NCBI GenBank assembly: GCA_033856255.1
Contig: JAWVFH010000048.1
Location: 1 to 64,000, forward strand
Direction of reading: 5' to 3'
DNA length: 64,000 nt
Source of the DNA: WHSW01 sp033856255
GTDB lineage: Bacteria > Actinomycetota > Thermoleophilia > Solirubrobacterales > 70-9
Within the stretch, counting starts at the first letter, position 1. Each line of letters begins with the position of its first letter. Below the pieces are notes generated by a model. That model searched no databases and was not told the DNA's origin. It saw only the letters and a list, made by a program, of their open reading frames with translations. Both the position numbers and the translations under genes were made by a program. Of this stretch, positions 25,449-33,648 are shown piece by piece.

Positions 25449-25900
25449 GGCTGTGGCTCCTTGCCGGGGGCCGGTGTCGTCCCGGACTCCAGCGTCTGGC
25501 GGATCCGCTTGCCCTCCTCGATCGCCATCTCGGGCACCGGTGGCGCCCCCGCCTGCACGGCCCGGTAGGCGACGAAGCCGGCAATCCCGGCGATCACGAA
25601 GAACAGCACGGCTTCGACGAGGAAGCCCGCCCAGACGTCGTTCTCGAAGAACAGGTCGTTGAGCAGGTAGGCAAAGAAGAACATGAAGAGGATCAGGCCG
25701 AGAAAGGCGAAGACGCCGGCGGCCGCGCCGACGACCGAACCCTTGACGAGCTTCGTGACCTTCTCGATGACCTCGGTCTTCGCGAGCTCGAACTCCTCGC
25801 GGACGAGCGTCGAAACGCGCTCGGAGACATCGAAGACCAGCTCGCCGACGCCGCGGTCGTCCTGCGGGCCGGGCGGCGGCTGCGGCGCCGGACCGCTCAC
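25445..25900 (-). CDS. Phage holin superfamily III (Actinobacterial Holin-X / YqjE-like) membrane protein
   Basis: 151 residues. An amphipathic helix (VFDVSERVSTLVREEFELAKTEV) precedes two strong membrane helices (VVGAAAGVFAFLGLILFMFFFAYLL and GFLVEAVLFFVIAGIAGFVAY). This is the pattern of the Holin-X family, which is chromosomally encoded and stress induced rather than part of a prophage. The GTG start at 25900 overlaps the stop of the 44-codon gene (GTGA). Second gene of the SigB-type operon. Confidence 0.82.
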   Translation of the reverse strand: MSGPAPQPPPGPQDDRGVGELVFDVSERVSTLVREEFELAKTEVIEKVTKLVKGSVVGAAAGVFAFLGLILFMFFFAYLLNDLFFENDVWAGFLVEAVLFFVIAGIAGFVAYRAVQAGAPPVPEMAIEEGKRIRQTLESGTTPAPGKEPQP

Positions 25901-26031
25901 TCCGGCGGCTCCTCGTCGAACAGACGGCGCCAGATGACCGCGGAGACCCTCATCGCGACGACGCTGGCCAGCGCGCCGGTGCCGGCCACGAGGCCGGTCC
26001 ACAGAAGTCGCTTGACGATCTCGTTGTCCAT
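25897..26031 (-). CDS. Small DUF4235-type membrane protein (44 residues)
   Basis: A short gene found by reading the strand directly. Translation MDNEIVKRLLWTGLVAG, then TGALASVVAMRVSAVIWRRL, ending FDEEPPE, has one membrane helix and the W...PP pattern of DUF4235. It has a good ribosome-binding site (GGGGAGG, six bases before ATG 26031) and a GTGA overlap with the holin-like gene, so it is clearly expressed as first gene of the operon. A SigB-type promoter lies just upstream. Confidence 0.78.
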   Translation of the reverse strand: MDNEIVKRLLWTGLVAGTGALASVVAMRVSAVIWRRLFDEEPPE

Positions 26032-26049
26032 CGGAGCCTCCCCGGGCGC

Positions 26050-26073
26050 TTACCCGCGGTCGGGGCAGTAAAC
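26050..26073 (-). promoter_or_regulatory. SigB-type promoter of the DUF4235/holin/DUF3618 operon
   Basis: On the minus strand GTTT (26073-26070) is followed after 14 bases by GGGTAA (26055-26050), which matches the general-stress sigma consensus GTTT-N14/16-GGGTAW. Transcription would start near 26043, twelve bases before the ATG. The SigB-family gene is 7 kb away. Confidence 0.6.
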
Positions 26074-26076
26074 CAT

Positions 26077-26700
26077 TCAGGCGCGGCCGTTCGCGGCGCG
26101 CTTCTCGAGCCCGCCGCAGATCGTCTCCACCACCATGATGCGGGCCCGGTCGAAGTCGCCCTCGCCGTCGGGGATGATCTCGAACACCCAGCCGGTCAGC
26201 AGCTGCTCGATCGCCCCGTAGAACCACATCGAGGCGAAGTCCGGGTCGACGTCCTCGCGGAACTCGCCCGCCGCCTGAGCGTCGGAGACGATCTTGGCGA
26301 TCAGGTCGAACGCCTGGCGGATCTCCTTCAGGTGCGTGCGGGTGAACGAGTTCGCCGCCCGGGTGACCTCGATGATGATCACCTTCATCAGCTCCGGGTC
26401 GTGGCGGTAGGAGCCGATGATGAAGCCGGCGACCGCGTCGAGCTTCTCGCGGCCGGGGATCTGCCGCCCGTCGACCTCCTCGATCGCGTGCAGGAGCAGC
26501 GACCAGCGCTCGACGAAGAGCTCGTTGAGGACCTGGTCCTTGGAGTCGAAGTAGTGGTAGACGAGCCCGTAGGCGACGTTTGCCTCGCGGGCGATGTCGG
26601 AGACCCGGCACGAGTTGAACCCCTGGCGGGCGAAGACGCGGATCGCGGCGTCGAGGATCTGGCGCCGGCGGTCGACCGGAGGGGCCTTGCTCTCGGCCAT
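26077..26700 (-). CDS. TetR-family transcriptional regulator
   Basis: 207 residues. N-terminal helix-turn-helix RRQILDAAIRVFARQGFNSCRVSDIAREANVAYGLVYHYFDSKDQVLNELF is complete; the C-terminal ligand domain (about 65-205) resembles the FadR/AcrR-like type with IIEVTRAANSFTRTH. ATG 26700 is joined to the nitrilase stop by TAATG, so both are co-translated. A perfect palindrome upstream of the nitrilase is the likely operator for autorepression. Its ligand may be the nitrilase substrate. Confidence 0.88.
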   Translation of the reverse strand: MAESKAPPVDRRRQILDAAIRVFARQGFNSCRVSDIAREANVAYGLVYHYFDSKDQVLNELFVERWSLLLHAIEEVDGRQIPGREKLDAVAGFIIGSYRHDPELMKVIIIEVTRAANSFTRTHLKEIRQAFDLIAKIVSDAQAAGEFREDVDPDFASMWFYGAIEQLLTGWVFEIIPDGEGDFDRARIMVVETICGGLEKRAANGRA

Positions 26701-27548
26701 TACACACCCACCTCGGTCGGCCACGCGTACGCCTGCGGGCGGCGGTTCGCGAGCGAGGGCAGCGAGGAGCGGATCTCGTCCTGGCGGGAGAGGTCGAGCT
26801 CTGCGGCGACGACGCGATCCCCCTCGCCCTCGCGGGCGAGCACGATGCCCCAGGGGTCGACGATCATCGAGTTGCCGTAGGAGCTGTAATGGGGCGGCGC
26901 CTCGCCGAACTGGTTCGGGGCGATCAGGAAGGCCTGGTTCTCGATCGCCCGCGCCCGCAGCAGCACCTCCCAGTGATCGCGGCCGGTGGCGAGGGTGAAG
27001 GCGGCGGGGATGGTGATGATCCGCGCGCCGCGGATCGCGAGGATCCGGTAGAGCTCGGGAAAGCGCAGGTCGTAACAGATCGTCAGCCCGACCTCGACCC
27101 CGGCGACGGGAGCGCTGACGATCTCCCCGCCTGGCTGCTCGTTCTCGGACTCGCGGTAGCTGACCCCGCCGACGTCGACGTCGAACATGTGGATCTTGCG
27201 GTAGACGGCGGCGATCTCACCGTCGGGGTCGATCAGGCACGAGGTGTTGAACAGCCGCTCGGCGCCGTCCCCGGGCTCCGCGTGCTCCGGCCGCTCGGAA
27301 ATGCTGCCGGCGACCAGGTGGATGCCCAGCTCGCGCGCCCAGCCGCGGGCGGCGGCGATCGTCGCCCCGGACCCCAGCGACTCGGCGCCGGCGACCAGCT
27401 CGTCCCCGCTGCCGAGCAGGTTCCACTTCTCCGGCAGCACGACGAGCTCGGCGCCCGCGCCCGCGGCGCGCGCGACCAGCCCGCCCGCGACCTCCAGGTT
27501 GCGGGCCTTGTCGGCGGTCGAATTGAGCTGGATCGCGGCGGCACGCAT
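26700..27548 (-). CDS. Carbon-nitrogen hydrolase (nitrilase superfamily, Nit2-like amidase)
   Basis: 282 residues with the catalytic triad Glu40 (VLPEKWN), Lys118 (VYRKIHMFD) and Cys158 (LTICYDLRFPELY). The overall pattern (VGGVSYRESENEQPGGEIV, FTLATGRDHWEVLLRARAIENQAFLIAPNQFG) is that of branch 10 amidases such as Nit1/Nit2, which hydrolyse deaminated glutathione or omega-amides of alpha-keto acids. First gene of the operon with TetR. The start codon is two bases from the palindromic operator, so the transcript may be very short at its 5' end. Confidence 0.9.
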   Translation of the reverse strand: MRAAAIQLNSTADKARNLEVAGGLVARAAGAGAELVVLPEKWNLLGSGDELVAGAESLGSGATIAAARGWARELGIHLVAGSISERPEHAEPGDGAERLFNTSCLIDPDGEIAAVYRKIHMFDVDVGGVSYRESENEQPGGEIVSAPVAGVEVGLTICYDLRFPELYRILAIRGARIITIPAAFTLATGRDHWEVLLRARAIENQAFLIAPNQFGEAPPHYSSYGNSMIVDPWGIVLAREGEGDRVVAAELDLSRQDEIRSSLPSLANRRPQAYAWPTEVGV

Positions 27549-27550
27549 CG

Positions 27551-27570
27551 GATTGACTGACGAGTCAATC
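27551..27570. promoter_or_regulatory. Palindromic operator of the nitrilase-TetR operon
   Basis: GATTGACT-GACG-AGTCAATC is a perfect 8-bp inverted repeat with a 4-bp centre, the size and shape of TetR operators. It lies two bases upstream of the nitrilase start codon, so a bound repressor would block the promoter or the first bases of the message. Confidence 0.65.
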
Positions 27571-27600
27571 TAGACGATCCAGCGGCCGCTTGACCCGGTT

Positions 27601-28014
27601 TCAGTTGCTGAGCAGCCAGAACGTCAGGGTCGCGAGGACGAGCACCGACTCGGTCACGCCGGCGAGCCCGATCGCTCCGCCGAGCGAGCTGGAGCCAAAC
27701 CCGGAGGGCAGGCCGCAGATCACGGAGGCCACGAGCACCGCGAGGGCGACCGCGGCCCACCACAGCAGCGCCCGCTCCCAGCGCGAGTCCGCCTCGAGGT
27801 CCCCCGTCAGCCGCGCATGAATCAGGAACGGGGTCGCGAACAGGGCGGCGAAGAGCCCGATCGCGTAGGTGACGAGCCAGGGGCTGATCGAGCCAAAGGA
27901 GAGGTAGGGCGGTCCGCCCGCGGCGGCCAGCGGGATCGAGACGATCGCGGTCCCAGCACCGGCGACGACGAACAGCGCCGCACGGCGGTCCTGGGGCATT
28001 TTCTCGGGCTGCAT
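27601..28014 (-). CDS. Hypothetical membrane protein with four predicted transmembrane helices
   Basis: 137 residues with four hydrophobic helices (ALFVVAGAGTAIVSIPLAA, WLVTYAIGLFAALFATPFLI, ALLWWAAVALAVLVASVI and AGVTESVLVLATLTFWLL). No family is recognised. ATG 28014 begins with the short charged MQPEKMPQDRR. It lies between the nitrilase operator and the divergent MscS gene, with which it shares an 80-bp intergenic region. Confidence 0.65.
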   Translation of the reverse strand: MQPEKMPQDRRAALFVVAGAGTAIVSIPLAAAGGPPYLSFGSISPWLVTYAIGLFAALFATPFLIHARLTGDLEADSRWERALLWWAAVALAVLVASVICGLPSGFGSSSLGGAIGLAGVTESVLVLATLTFWLLSN

Positions 28015-28094
28015 CCGTGGTCGAGCATCCCAGACCGTTGTCCCACGAGGTGTGAAAGAGGTTTCGCACGCCTGCGAACGGTCATACGGAGGGG

Positions 28095-29009
28095 ATGCTT
28101 TTCCGCAAGCGCCCCAACCCGTTCGAGAGCCGGACCGAGATCTGGCGCCAGGCCGGCCTCGGTGGCGAGGTCGACCGCGGCCAGGCCCAGCGCGCCCGCG
28201 GTGTCGCCGCGATCGTCCTCGCGCTGACGGTCGCGGTTCTGATCGCCTTCGACCATCGCCGCGACCTGTTCCCGGGTGGCGGCTCCGCGGTCAGGATCGC
28301 CACGGTCGCGGCTCTCGTCGTCCTCGGCTGGGCGCTCGCCCGGACGCTGGGGCGAGGGATCGCGCCGGCGCTCTACCGCCGGCTCGATCCGGCCACCGCC
28401 GGCACGGTCGGCTTCCTGGTCAGGTTGCTGGCGATCCTGGGGATGGTGATCGTGGCGCTGCGCGTCGCCGGGCTCGACGCCGGGGCGCTGGCGGTCGGCG
28501 GCGCCTTCACCGCGGTCGTCCTCGGTCTCGCCGCCCAGCAGACGCTCGGAAACCTGTTCGCCGGCCTCGTCCTGCTCAGCACGCGCCCGTTCCGGGTCGG
28601 CGAGCGAGTCCGGCTGCAGGGCGGCGCCCTCGGCGGCAGGGTCGAGGGGATCGCGAGCTCGCTGGGGCTCTTCTACACGACGCTCGTTTCGGGAGCCGAC
28701 CGGATCATGGTCCCCAACAGCGTCATCCTCAACATCGCCGTGGTGCCGCTTCGCGAGCCCGAACAGGTCGAGCTGCGAGCCCGCTTCGACGCCTCCATCT
28801 CCCCGGCCGAGCTCCAGGCCGAGCTCCGGGAGGCGATCAGCGTGCCGATCCGCTATCCGCCCGACATCACGCTCGAGGAGCTCGATCGCGACGAGGTCGT
28901 CCTCAAGGTCGCCGCCACTCCGGTCGCCCCGTCGGACGGCGCCCAGCTGGCCTCAGAGCTGCTCGACGCGATGCGCCCCGAAGCCGGCGGCGACCGCGCC
29001 GCGGCCTGA
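28095..29009 (+). CDS. Small-conductance mechanosensitive channel (MscS family)
   Basis: 304 residues. Three membrane helices, the last being the pore-lining TM3: VGGAFTAVVLGLAAQQTLGNLFAGLVLL, with the small-residue pattern and the Gly/Ala packing of MscS, followed by the beta domain RPFRVGERVRL and MVPNSVILN. It protects against hypo-osmotic shock. The ribosome-binding site GGAGGGG ends at the ATG at 28095 with a short gap. Its last 57 bases overlap the 3' end of the convergent SpoIIE gene. Confidence 0.9.
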   Translation: MLFRKRPNPFESRTEIWRQAGLGGEVDRGQAQRARGVAAIVLALTVAVLIAFDHRRDLFPGGGSAVRIATVAALVVLGWALARTLGRGIAPALYRRLDPATAGTVGFLVRLLAILGMVIVALRVAGLDAGALAVGGAFTAVVLGLAAQQTLGNLFAGLVLLSTRPFRVGERVRLQGGALGGRVEGIASSLGLFYTTLVSGADRIMVPNSVILNIAVVPLREPEQVELRARFDASISPAELQAELREAISVPIRYPPDITLEELDRDEVVLKVAATPVAPSDGAQLASELLDAMRPEAGGDRAAA

Positions 29010-31562
29010 GCTCGGCTCGGGGGCGCTGCGGCGAATCGCCACCAGCGCGGCGTCGTCGTCCTGCGCCCGGGCGCCGAACTCCCACAGCGCTCCGCGGACC
29101 CGCTCGACCGCGGCGTCGGGCGCCGCGCAGCCGGCGAGGCCCTGGCGCAGGCGCTCGCTGCCGAAGCGCTCACCCCCCTCGCGCCGCGCCTCGATCACGC
29201 CGTCGGTGTAGAGGACGAGCTGGTCGCCGGGCTCGAGCGTGACCTTGACGCCGGGCCAGGAGGGGTCCTCGGCGACGCCGAGCAGCGGGCCCGGTTCGCC
29301 GACGGGCTCGGCACGGCCGCCGTGGTGGATGAGGATCGGATACGGGTGCCCGGCGAGGTAGATCTGCACCTCTTCGGTCGTCGACTCGGTGTCCGGGAGG
29401 ACCAGCATCGCGACCGAGCACAGCGCCACCTCATCGCGCTCGCGCAGGTTTCTGTCCAGCACCTGAAGGCCCACGGCCGGGTCGGAGCCCAGCATCCCGG
29501 CGGTGCGGATCGTGTGCCGCGCCTCCGCCGTCAGCGCCGCCGCGGTGGCGCCCTTGCCGGAGACGTCGCCGAGGACGACCGCCCAACCGCCGTCAACCGC
29601 GAAGACCTCGTAGAAGTCGCCGCCGACGTCGTTCACCTCACCGGCCGGCTCGTACATCGTCGCCACCTCCCAGCCCGGCATCCTCGGCACGCTCGGAGGC
29701 AGGAGCTCGCGCTGCAGGGCGTCGGCGACCCGGGTTCGCTCCTCGGCCAGGCGGGCGCTCTCGATCGCCAGCGCCGCTCGCCTGGCGACCTCCTCGGCGA
29801 TCACCAGGTCGTGCTCGTCGAAGCGTCGCGAGCCCTCGTGGTTGACGAAGACGAGAGCACCGGCCACAGTCCCGCCGGCGTTCATCGGCGCCGAGAGGAC
29901 CGACCCCATCGCGATCTCGCGGAGGATTCGCAGGTGCTCCGCGTCCACGGCGATCTCGCGCAGCCACTCGTCGGTCACCTGGATCAGTCGCGGCTCGCCG
30001 GTCAGCAGTACGTCGCCGATCCGCGACGGCCGGTCACCGCGCAGCGGGTAGCGCTCGCGCAGCTCGTGGATCGCCCCGAGGCGCTCGGGGTCGTGGACCG
30101 CCATCGCCACCCGCTCGAGCAGGCCGGACTCGCCCGGGAGCTCGATCGAGCACCAGTCGGCGAACTCGGGAACGAGCAGGCCGGGAACCCGCTCCAGCAG
30201 AGCGCGGTAGTCGGCGGCGTCGGTGACCAGCTCCCCCGTGCGGGCCAGCAGCCGGTTCGCGAACTCGGCTCGCTTCACCTCGGTGACGTCCTCGATCGCG
30301 GTCACCGAGTAGAGGACCTCCCCCGCCGGTCCCTTGATCGCCTGCGCCTTGGTCCGCGTCCAGCGCTCCTCGCCGGTCTCGCGATTGGTCGAGCGCAGGG
30401 TCTGGGGCTGGGCACGATCCCCGGTCAACGCCCTCCGCCCGGCGAGCTGCTCGGCCCCGACCTCGTTGCCGTGCTCGTCGCGGATCTCGTACTGGTCACG
30501 GATCGAGGCGGTCGGGGCGGCGAGCGCCTCCTCGATCGTTTCGAAGCCGAGCATCCGCGCCGCCGCCGGATTGGCGAACACGAGCTCGCCGTCGGCCCCG
30601 TGGATGACGATCGCCTCGTCGAGGATCGCCATCACCGTGTCCATCCGCCGCTCGATGCTCTCCAGATCCGAGAACAGCCCGGCGTTGTCGAGCGCGAGTC
30701 CGATCCGGCTGGCGAGGATCTGGGCGAAACGCACGTCCTCGCCGCCGTAGCGGCGGCGCGACCAGGCCGTGAACAGGGTCAGCGCGCCGAGGTTGCGATC
30801 GCGGGCGCGGATCGGGATCACGACCGAGGAGCGCAGACCGAGCGAGCGCAGGAAGTCGAGGTCGGCGGGCGAGGCGGCCATCCGCCGCAGCTCCTCGTCG
30901 CGGACCCGCGGCCACCACTGCGGGATGTGACGCCAGTTGCGTTCCACCTTCACCATCCACTCGGGCAGCGCCGGGGGCCGCTTGCGCATCCGCTCCTCGA
31001 CCGCCTCCGCGTCGACACGGCCGCGCGCCCGGGTCGCGATCCGCGAGACCCGGCCGTCGTGAATCGCGTCGACCATGCAGACGTCGGCGAAGGCCGGCAC
31101 GATCACCTGGGTCACCCGCCGCAGGGTCTCGGCGAGCGGCAGGGAGCCGTCGGCGACCGCGCCGACCGCGTCGAGCAGGCGGAGCCGCTCCGAGCGTCCA
31201 GCGGAGCGGCGCCGGAGCCAGGCCCCGGCGACCGCCAGGCAGCTGCCGGCGGTGATGACGGCCAGGCGGACGAGCTGCTCGGAGTCGCCGCTGCCCATGT
31301 TCCAGCTCGGGCTCAGGCCGGCGGCGCCGATCGCGCAGGCGCCGACGATCGCCGTCGCCGTCGGCCCGGCGAGCAGTGCCGCCACGAACGGCGCGGCGAC
31401 GAAGGTGCCGACGATTGCCGCCGACTCGTCGGTGAGCACGACGTCGGCGATCACGCAGACGGCAAGCGTCGCCAGGCCGGCCGCGAGCCCGAGCAGGTCG
31501 CCGGCCGAGGAACCGGCTGGGCCCGGCCCCCACTCGCGCAGTCTCTGCATCCGGCCTCGCAT
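28953..31562 (-). CDS. SpoIIE-type PP2C serine phosphatase with membrane, GAF and PAS sensor domains
   Basis: 869 residues. Order: four membrane helices (1-110), GAF (about 130-300), PAS (about 320-430), second GAF (450-600) and a PP2C phosphatase of SpoIIE/RsbU type (635-845). The phosphatase shows GGDFYEVF with the metal Asp, VVLGDVSGKGATAAALTAEARH, LVLYTDGVIEAR and DDDAALVAI. This enzyme should dephosphorylate a STAS anti-anti-sigma protein to free it, switching on SigB. The STAS gene is divergent at 31650 and a SigB-type sigma gene at 32659 completes the module. The last residues overlap mscS. Confidence 0.92.
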   Translation of the reverse strand: MRGRMQRLREWGPGPAGSSAGDLLGLAAGLATLAVCVIADVVLTDESAAIVGTFVAAPFVAALLAGPTATAIVGACAIGAAGLSPSWNMGSGDSEQLVRLAVITAGSCLAVAGAWLRRRSAGRSERLRLLDAVGAVADGSLPLAETLRRVTQVIVPAFADVCMVDAIHDGRVSRIATRARGRVDAEAVEERMRKRPPALPEWMVKVERNWRHIPQWWPRVRDEELRRMAASPADLDFLRSLGLRSSVVIPIRARDRNLGALTLFTAWSRRRYGGEDVRFAQILASRIGLALDNAGLFSDLESIERRMDTVMAILDEAIVIHGADGELVFANPAAARMLGFETIEEALAAPTASIRDQYEIRDEHGNEVGAEQLAGRRALTGDRAQPQTLRSTNRETGEERWTRTKAQAIKGPAGEVLYSVTAIEDVTEVKRAEFANRLLARTGELVTDAADYRALLERVPGLLVPEFADWCSIELPGESGLLERVAMAVHDPERLGAIHELRERYPLRGDRPSRIGDVLLTGEPRLIQVTDEWLREIAVDAEHLRILREIAMGSVLSAPMNAGGTVAGALVFVNHEGSRRFDEHDLVIAEEVARRAALAIESARLAEERTRVADALQRELLPPSVPRMPGWEVATMYEPAGEVNDVGGDFYEVFAVDGGWAVVLGDVSGKGATAAALTAEARHTIRTAGMLGSDPAVGLQVLDRNLRERDEVALCSVAMLVLPDTESTTEEVQIYLAGHPYPILIHHGGRAEPVGEPGPLLGVAEDPSWPGVKVTLEPGDQLVLYTDGVIEARREGGERFGSERLRQGLAGCAAPDAAVERVRGALWEFGARAQDDDAALVAIRRSAPEPSSGRGAVAAGFGAHRVEQL

Positions 31563-31649
31563 CCGTCCCCTAAACCCGGCGATGGGTCGCCGGCTCAGTC
31601 TTGAATGTACCGCGCGATCGGCCGCCGGATAGCTCTAAGATCGTCAGCC

Positions 31650-32012
31650 GTGGCACCACTCTTCCGAGTTCAGGCGGAATCCAACTCTTCGCTGCACACC
31701 GTGAGCGTCTTCGGCGAGCTCGACCAGAGCACCGCCCCGGAGCTCCGAACGGCGCTCGACGGCGTGCTCGACGACCCGCCCGGCGGCGTGCTCGTCGACC
31801 TCAGCGACTGCGAGTTCATCGACTCCACCGGCCTCAGCCTGCTGGTCGAGACGAAGCGGCGGCTGGCCGAGGACGCACGCCGATTCGGCGTCTGCTGCCC
31901 GGATGCGGACGTCCGCCGCCTGCTCGAGCTGACCGGGATCGATCAGGCCGTCGGCCTGTTCGACACCCGGGACGAGGCCGTGGCGGCGCTCGCCAGCGGC
32001 GCCCCCGCCTGA
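31650..32012 (+). CDS. STAS-domain anti-sigma factor antagonist
   Basis: 120 residues of the SpoIIAA/RsbV family. Phosphorylation site Ser59 is in DCEFIDSTGLSLL, and VFGELDQSTAPELRTAL matches the beta-alpha start. The unphosphorylated form binds an anti-sigma kinase and frees the sigma factor. GTG 31650 starts at MAPLFRVQ; TAAGAT at 31636-31641 lies eight bases before it, suggesting a leaderless message. Divergent from the SpoIIE gene (88-bp gap), whose product would be its phosphatase. No RsbW-type kinase is found in the window. Confidence 0.88.
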   Translation: MAPLFRVQAESNSSLHTVSVFGELDQSTAPELRTALDGVLDDPPGGVLVDLSDCEFIDSTGLSLLVETKRRLAEDARRFGVCCPDADVRRLLELTGIDQAVGLFDTRDEAVAALASGAPA

Positions 32013-32015
32013 GCC

Positions 32016-32594
32016 TCAGGTCGCCGCGGCCTGCCGTCCCTCGGTGTGGACGCCCTCGGCGATCTCCTCGATCGTCTTCGCGCAGAACGCCTCCAGGTCG
32101 TCCGGCTTGCGGCTCGTGACGAGTCCTGAATCGACGTGGACCTCCTCGTCCACCCACTCGCCTCCGGCGTTGCGGATGTCCGTCTGCAGGCTCGGCCACG
32201 AGGTCAGCGTCCGCCCCTCGACGACCCCGGCCTCGATCAGCGTCCACGGGGCGTGGCAGATCGCGGCGACCGGCTTGCCCGCCTCGACGAACGCTTTCAC
32301 AAACTCGACCGCGTCCGGCTCGGTCCGCAGGTTGTCGGGATTGGCGACCCCGCCGGGCAGCACTAGCGCGTCGTAGTCGCCCGGGTCCGCGTCGCTGACC
32401 GCCGTGGTCGCCTCGAACGTGTCGGCCTTGTCCAGATGCTCGAAAGCCTGAACCTCGCCCGCCTCCGGCGCGATCAGCTCCGGCTTGCCGCCGGCCTGCT
32501 CAACCGCGTCCCAGGGGGTGGTCAGCTCGATCTGCTCGACGCCCTCGTTGGCGACGAGGAAGGCAACCCGCTTGCCCTCGATCCGGTCGCTCAT
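32016..32594 (-). CDS. DJ-1/PfpI-family protein (general stress protein 18-like glyoxalase/deglycase)
   Basis: 192 residues. Nucleophile Cys113 with His114 in AAICHAPW, conserved Glu in ANEGVEQIEL, and LVLPGGVANPDNLR. The closest group is the PfpI/YhbO stress proteins that repair glycated proteins or act on glyoxals. ATG 32594 follows a good site (AAGGAG, six bases away). On the minus strand a weak SigB-type box (GATT-N15-GGGTAG) lies about 40 bases upstream. Convergent with the STAS gene and next to the SigB-type sigma gene, consistent with the stress regulon. Confidence 0.86.
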   Translation of the reverse strand: MSDRIEGKRVAFLVANEGVEQIELTTPWDAVEQAGGKPELIAPEAGEVQAFEHLDKADTFEATTAVSDADPGDYDALVLPGGVANPDNLRTEPDAVEFVKAFVEAGKPVAAICHAPWTLIEAGVVEGRTLTSWPSLQTDIRNAGGEWVDEEVHVDSGLVTSRKPDDLEAFCAKTIEEIAEGVHTEGRQAAAT

Positions 32595-32658
32595 CGGTAA
32601 CTCCTTCGTCTCGAAAGTGGATCCGCGTCGAACCGCTACCCCGGTGCGGTCGAGGCAA

Positions 32659-33438
32659 TCACTCCACCGGGGCGCGGGGCGCCGAGCGTGGCGAGGCGCC
32701 ATCGTCATCCTCGCCGCGAACCGCCGAGAGCAGCTTCCACAGCGCCCGGCGGCTGATCCGCGAGATCTGCATCTGGGAGACGCCGAACCTCTCGGCGATC
32801 TCGCTCTGGGTCATCTCGTCGACGAAGCGCATCCGCAGCACCTCCCACTCGCGGTCGTCGAGGTCGGCGGAGCGAGAGGCGAGATCGGCCTCGACCCGGT
32901 CGTAGCCCGGCTCCCGGGAGGGCAGCCGGTCGACCGCCGGCCCCGCCTCCTCGTCATCGGTTCGGCCGGGCGCGTCGAGCGAGAGGGTGCGCCGTGCGTG
33001 GCTCGCCTCGATCGCCTCGAGCACGTCCTCGACCGAGATCTCGAGGCGCTCGGCGAGCTCGCCGGCGGTCGGCATCCGCGCCAGCTCCTCCGTCAGCTCG
33101 GCGGTCGCCTTGTCGACGCTCATCGTCAGCTCCTGGAGGCCGCGCGGGAGCCGCACCGTCCACACGTGGTCGCGGAAGTGGCGGCGCAGCTCGCCGAGGA
33201 TCGTCGGCACGGCGTAGGCGCCGAACGGCTTGCCGCGCTCGGGGTCGAACCCGTCGACGGCCTTCACCAGCCCGAGGCCCGCGACCTGGACGAGGTCATC
33301 CAGCGACTCGGTCTGCCGCCGGTAGCGCATCGCCAGCGACCGCGCCAGGGGCATGAACCGGCGGATCACCTCCTCGCGCAGCTCGGGCGAGCGCTCGCGC
33401 GCGTAGCGAAGCACTAGAGCCTGATCAGGCTCGGTCAC
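32659..33438 (-). CDS. RNA polymerase sigma factor, SigB/SigF/SigG subfamily
   Basis: 259 residues with regions 2, 3 and 4. Region 2: MPLARSLAMRYRRQTESLDDLVQVAGLGLVKAVDGFDPERGKPFGAYAVPTILGELRRHFRD, a SigB-type 2.4 with the conserved HFRD. Region 3: RGLQELTMSVDKATAELTEEL. Region 4: HTH MTQSEIAERFGVSQMQISRISRRAL. This group directs general-stress and envelope genes and is held by anti-sigma kinases of the RsbW type. ATG 33438 is preceded by CCGAGGAGGTCGCG, a strong ribosome-binding site. GTTT-N15-GGGTAT and GTTT-N14-GGGTAA promoters nearby are likely targets. Confidence 0.92.
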   Translation of the reverse strand: MTEPDQALVLRYARERSPELREEVIRRFMPLARSLAMRYRRQTESLDDLVQVAGLGLVKAVDGFDPERGKPFGAYAVPTILGELRRHFRDHVWTVRLPRGLQELTMSVDKATAELTEELARMPTAGELAERLEISVEDVLEAIEASHARRTLSLDAPGRTDDEEAGPAVDRLPSREPGYDRVEADLASRSADLDDREWEVLRMRFVDEMTQSEIAERFGVSQMQISRISRRALWKLLSAVRGEDDDGASPRSAPRAPVE

Positions 33439-33617
33439 GCGACCTCCTCGGTTCGTTCGATCTACCAGCGACGAACCGCATCCCCTTGGGGAGCTCCTGG
33501 TGGAGGTCCCGGCGGCGTGATCGCCCTCAGCGTTTGCGCTAGTGGCCTGCCCGGCTGTGCGAGCGGACCCCTTGGGCGTCCAAAAAGCTTAGCGCGAGAT
33601 GTCCGTCAAGACGCCGG

Positions 33618-33642
33618 GTTTGGCAGCTCGCGAGCCGGGTAT
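33618..33642 (+). promoter_or_regulatory. SigB-type promoter of a small RNA or leader
   Basis: GTTT (33618-33621), 15 bases, GGGTAT (33637-33642): an exact match to the SigB/SigF consensus. The spacer contains a perfect palindrome GCTCGCGAGC (33626-33635). Transcription would begin near 33649, in a region without coding sequence. Confidence 0.65.
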
Positions 33643-33648
33643 GTCTGC

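Noticed and set aside
25445..25900. Prophage lysis gene
   Set aside because: The holin-like protein is of the chromosomal Holin-X type, next to DUF3618 and with no other phage gene nearby.
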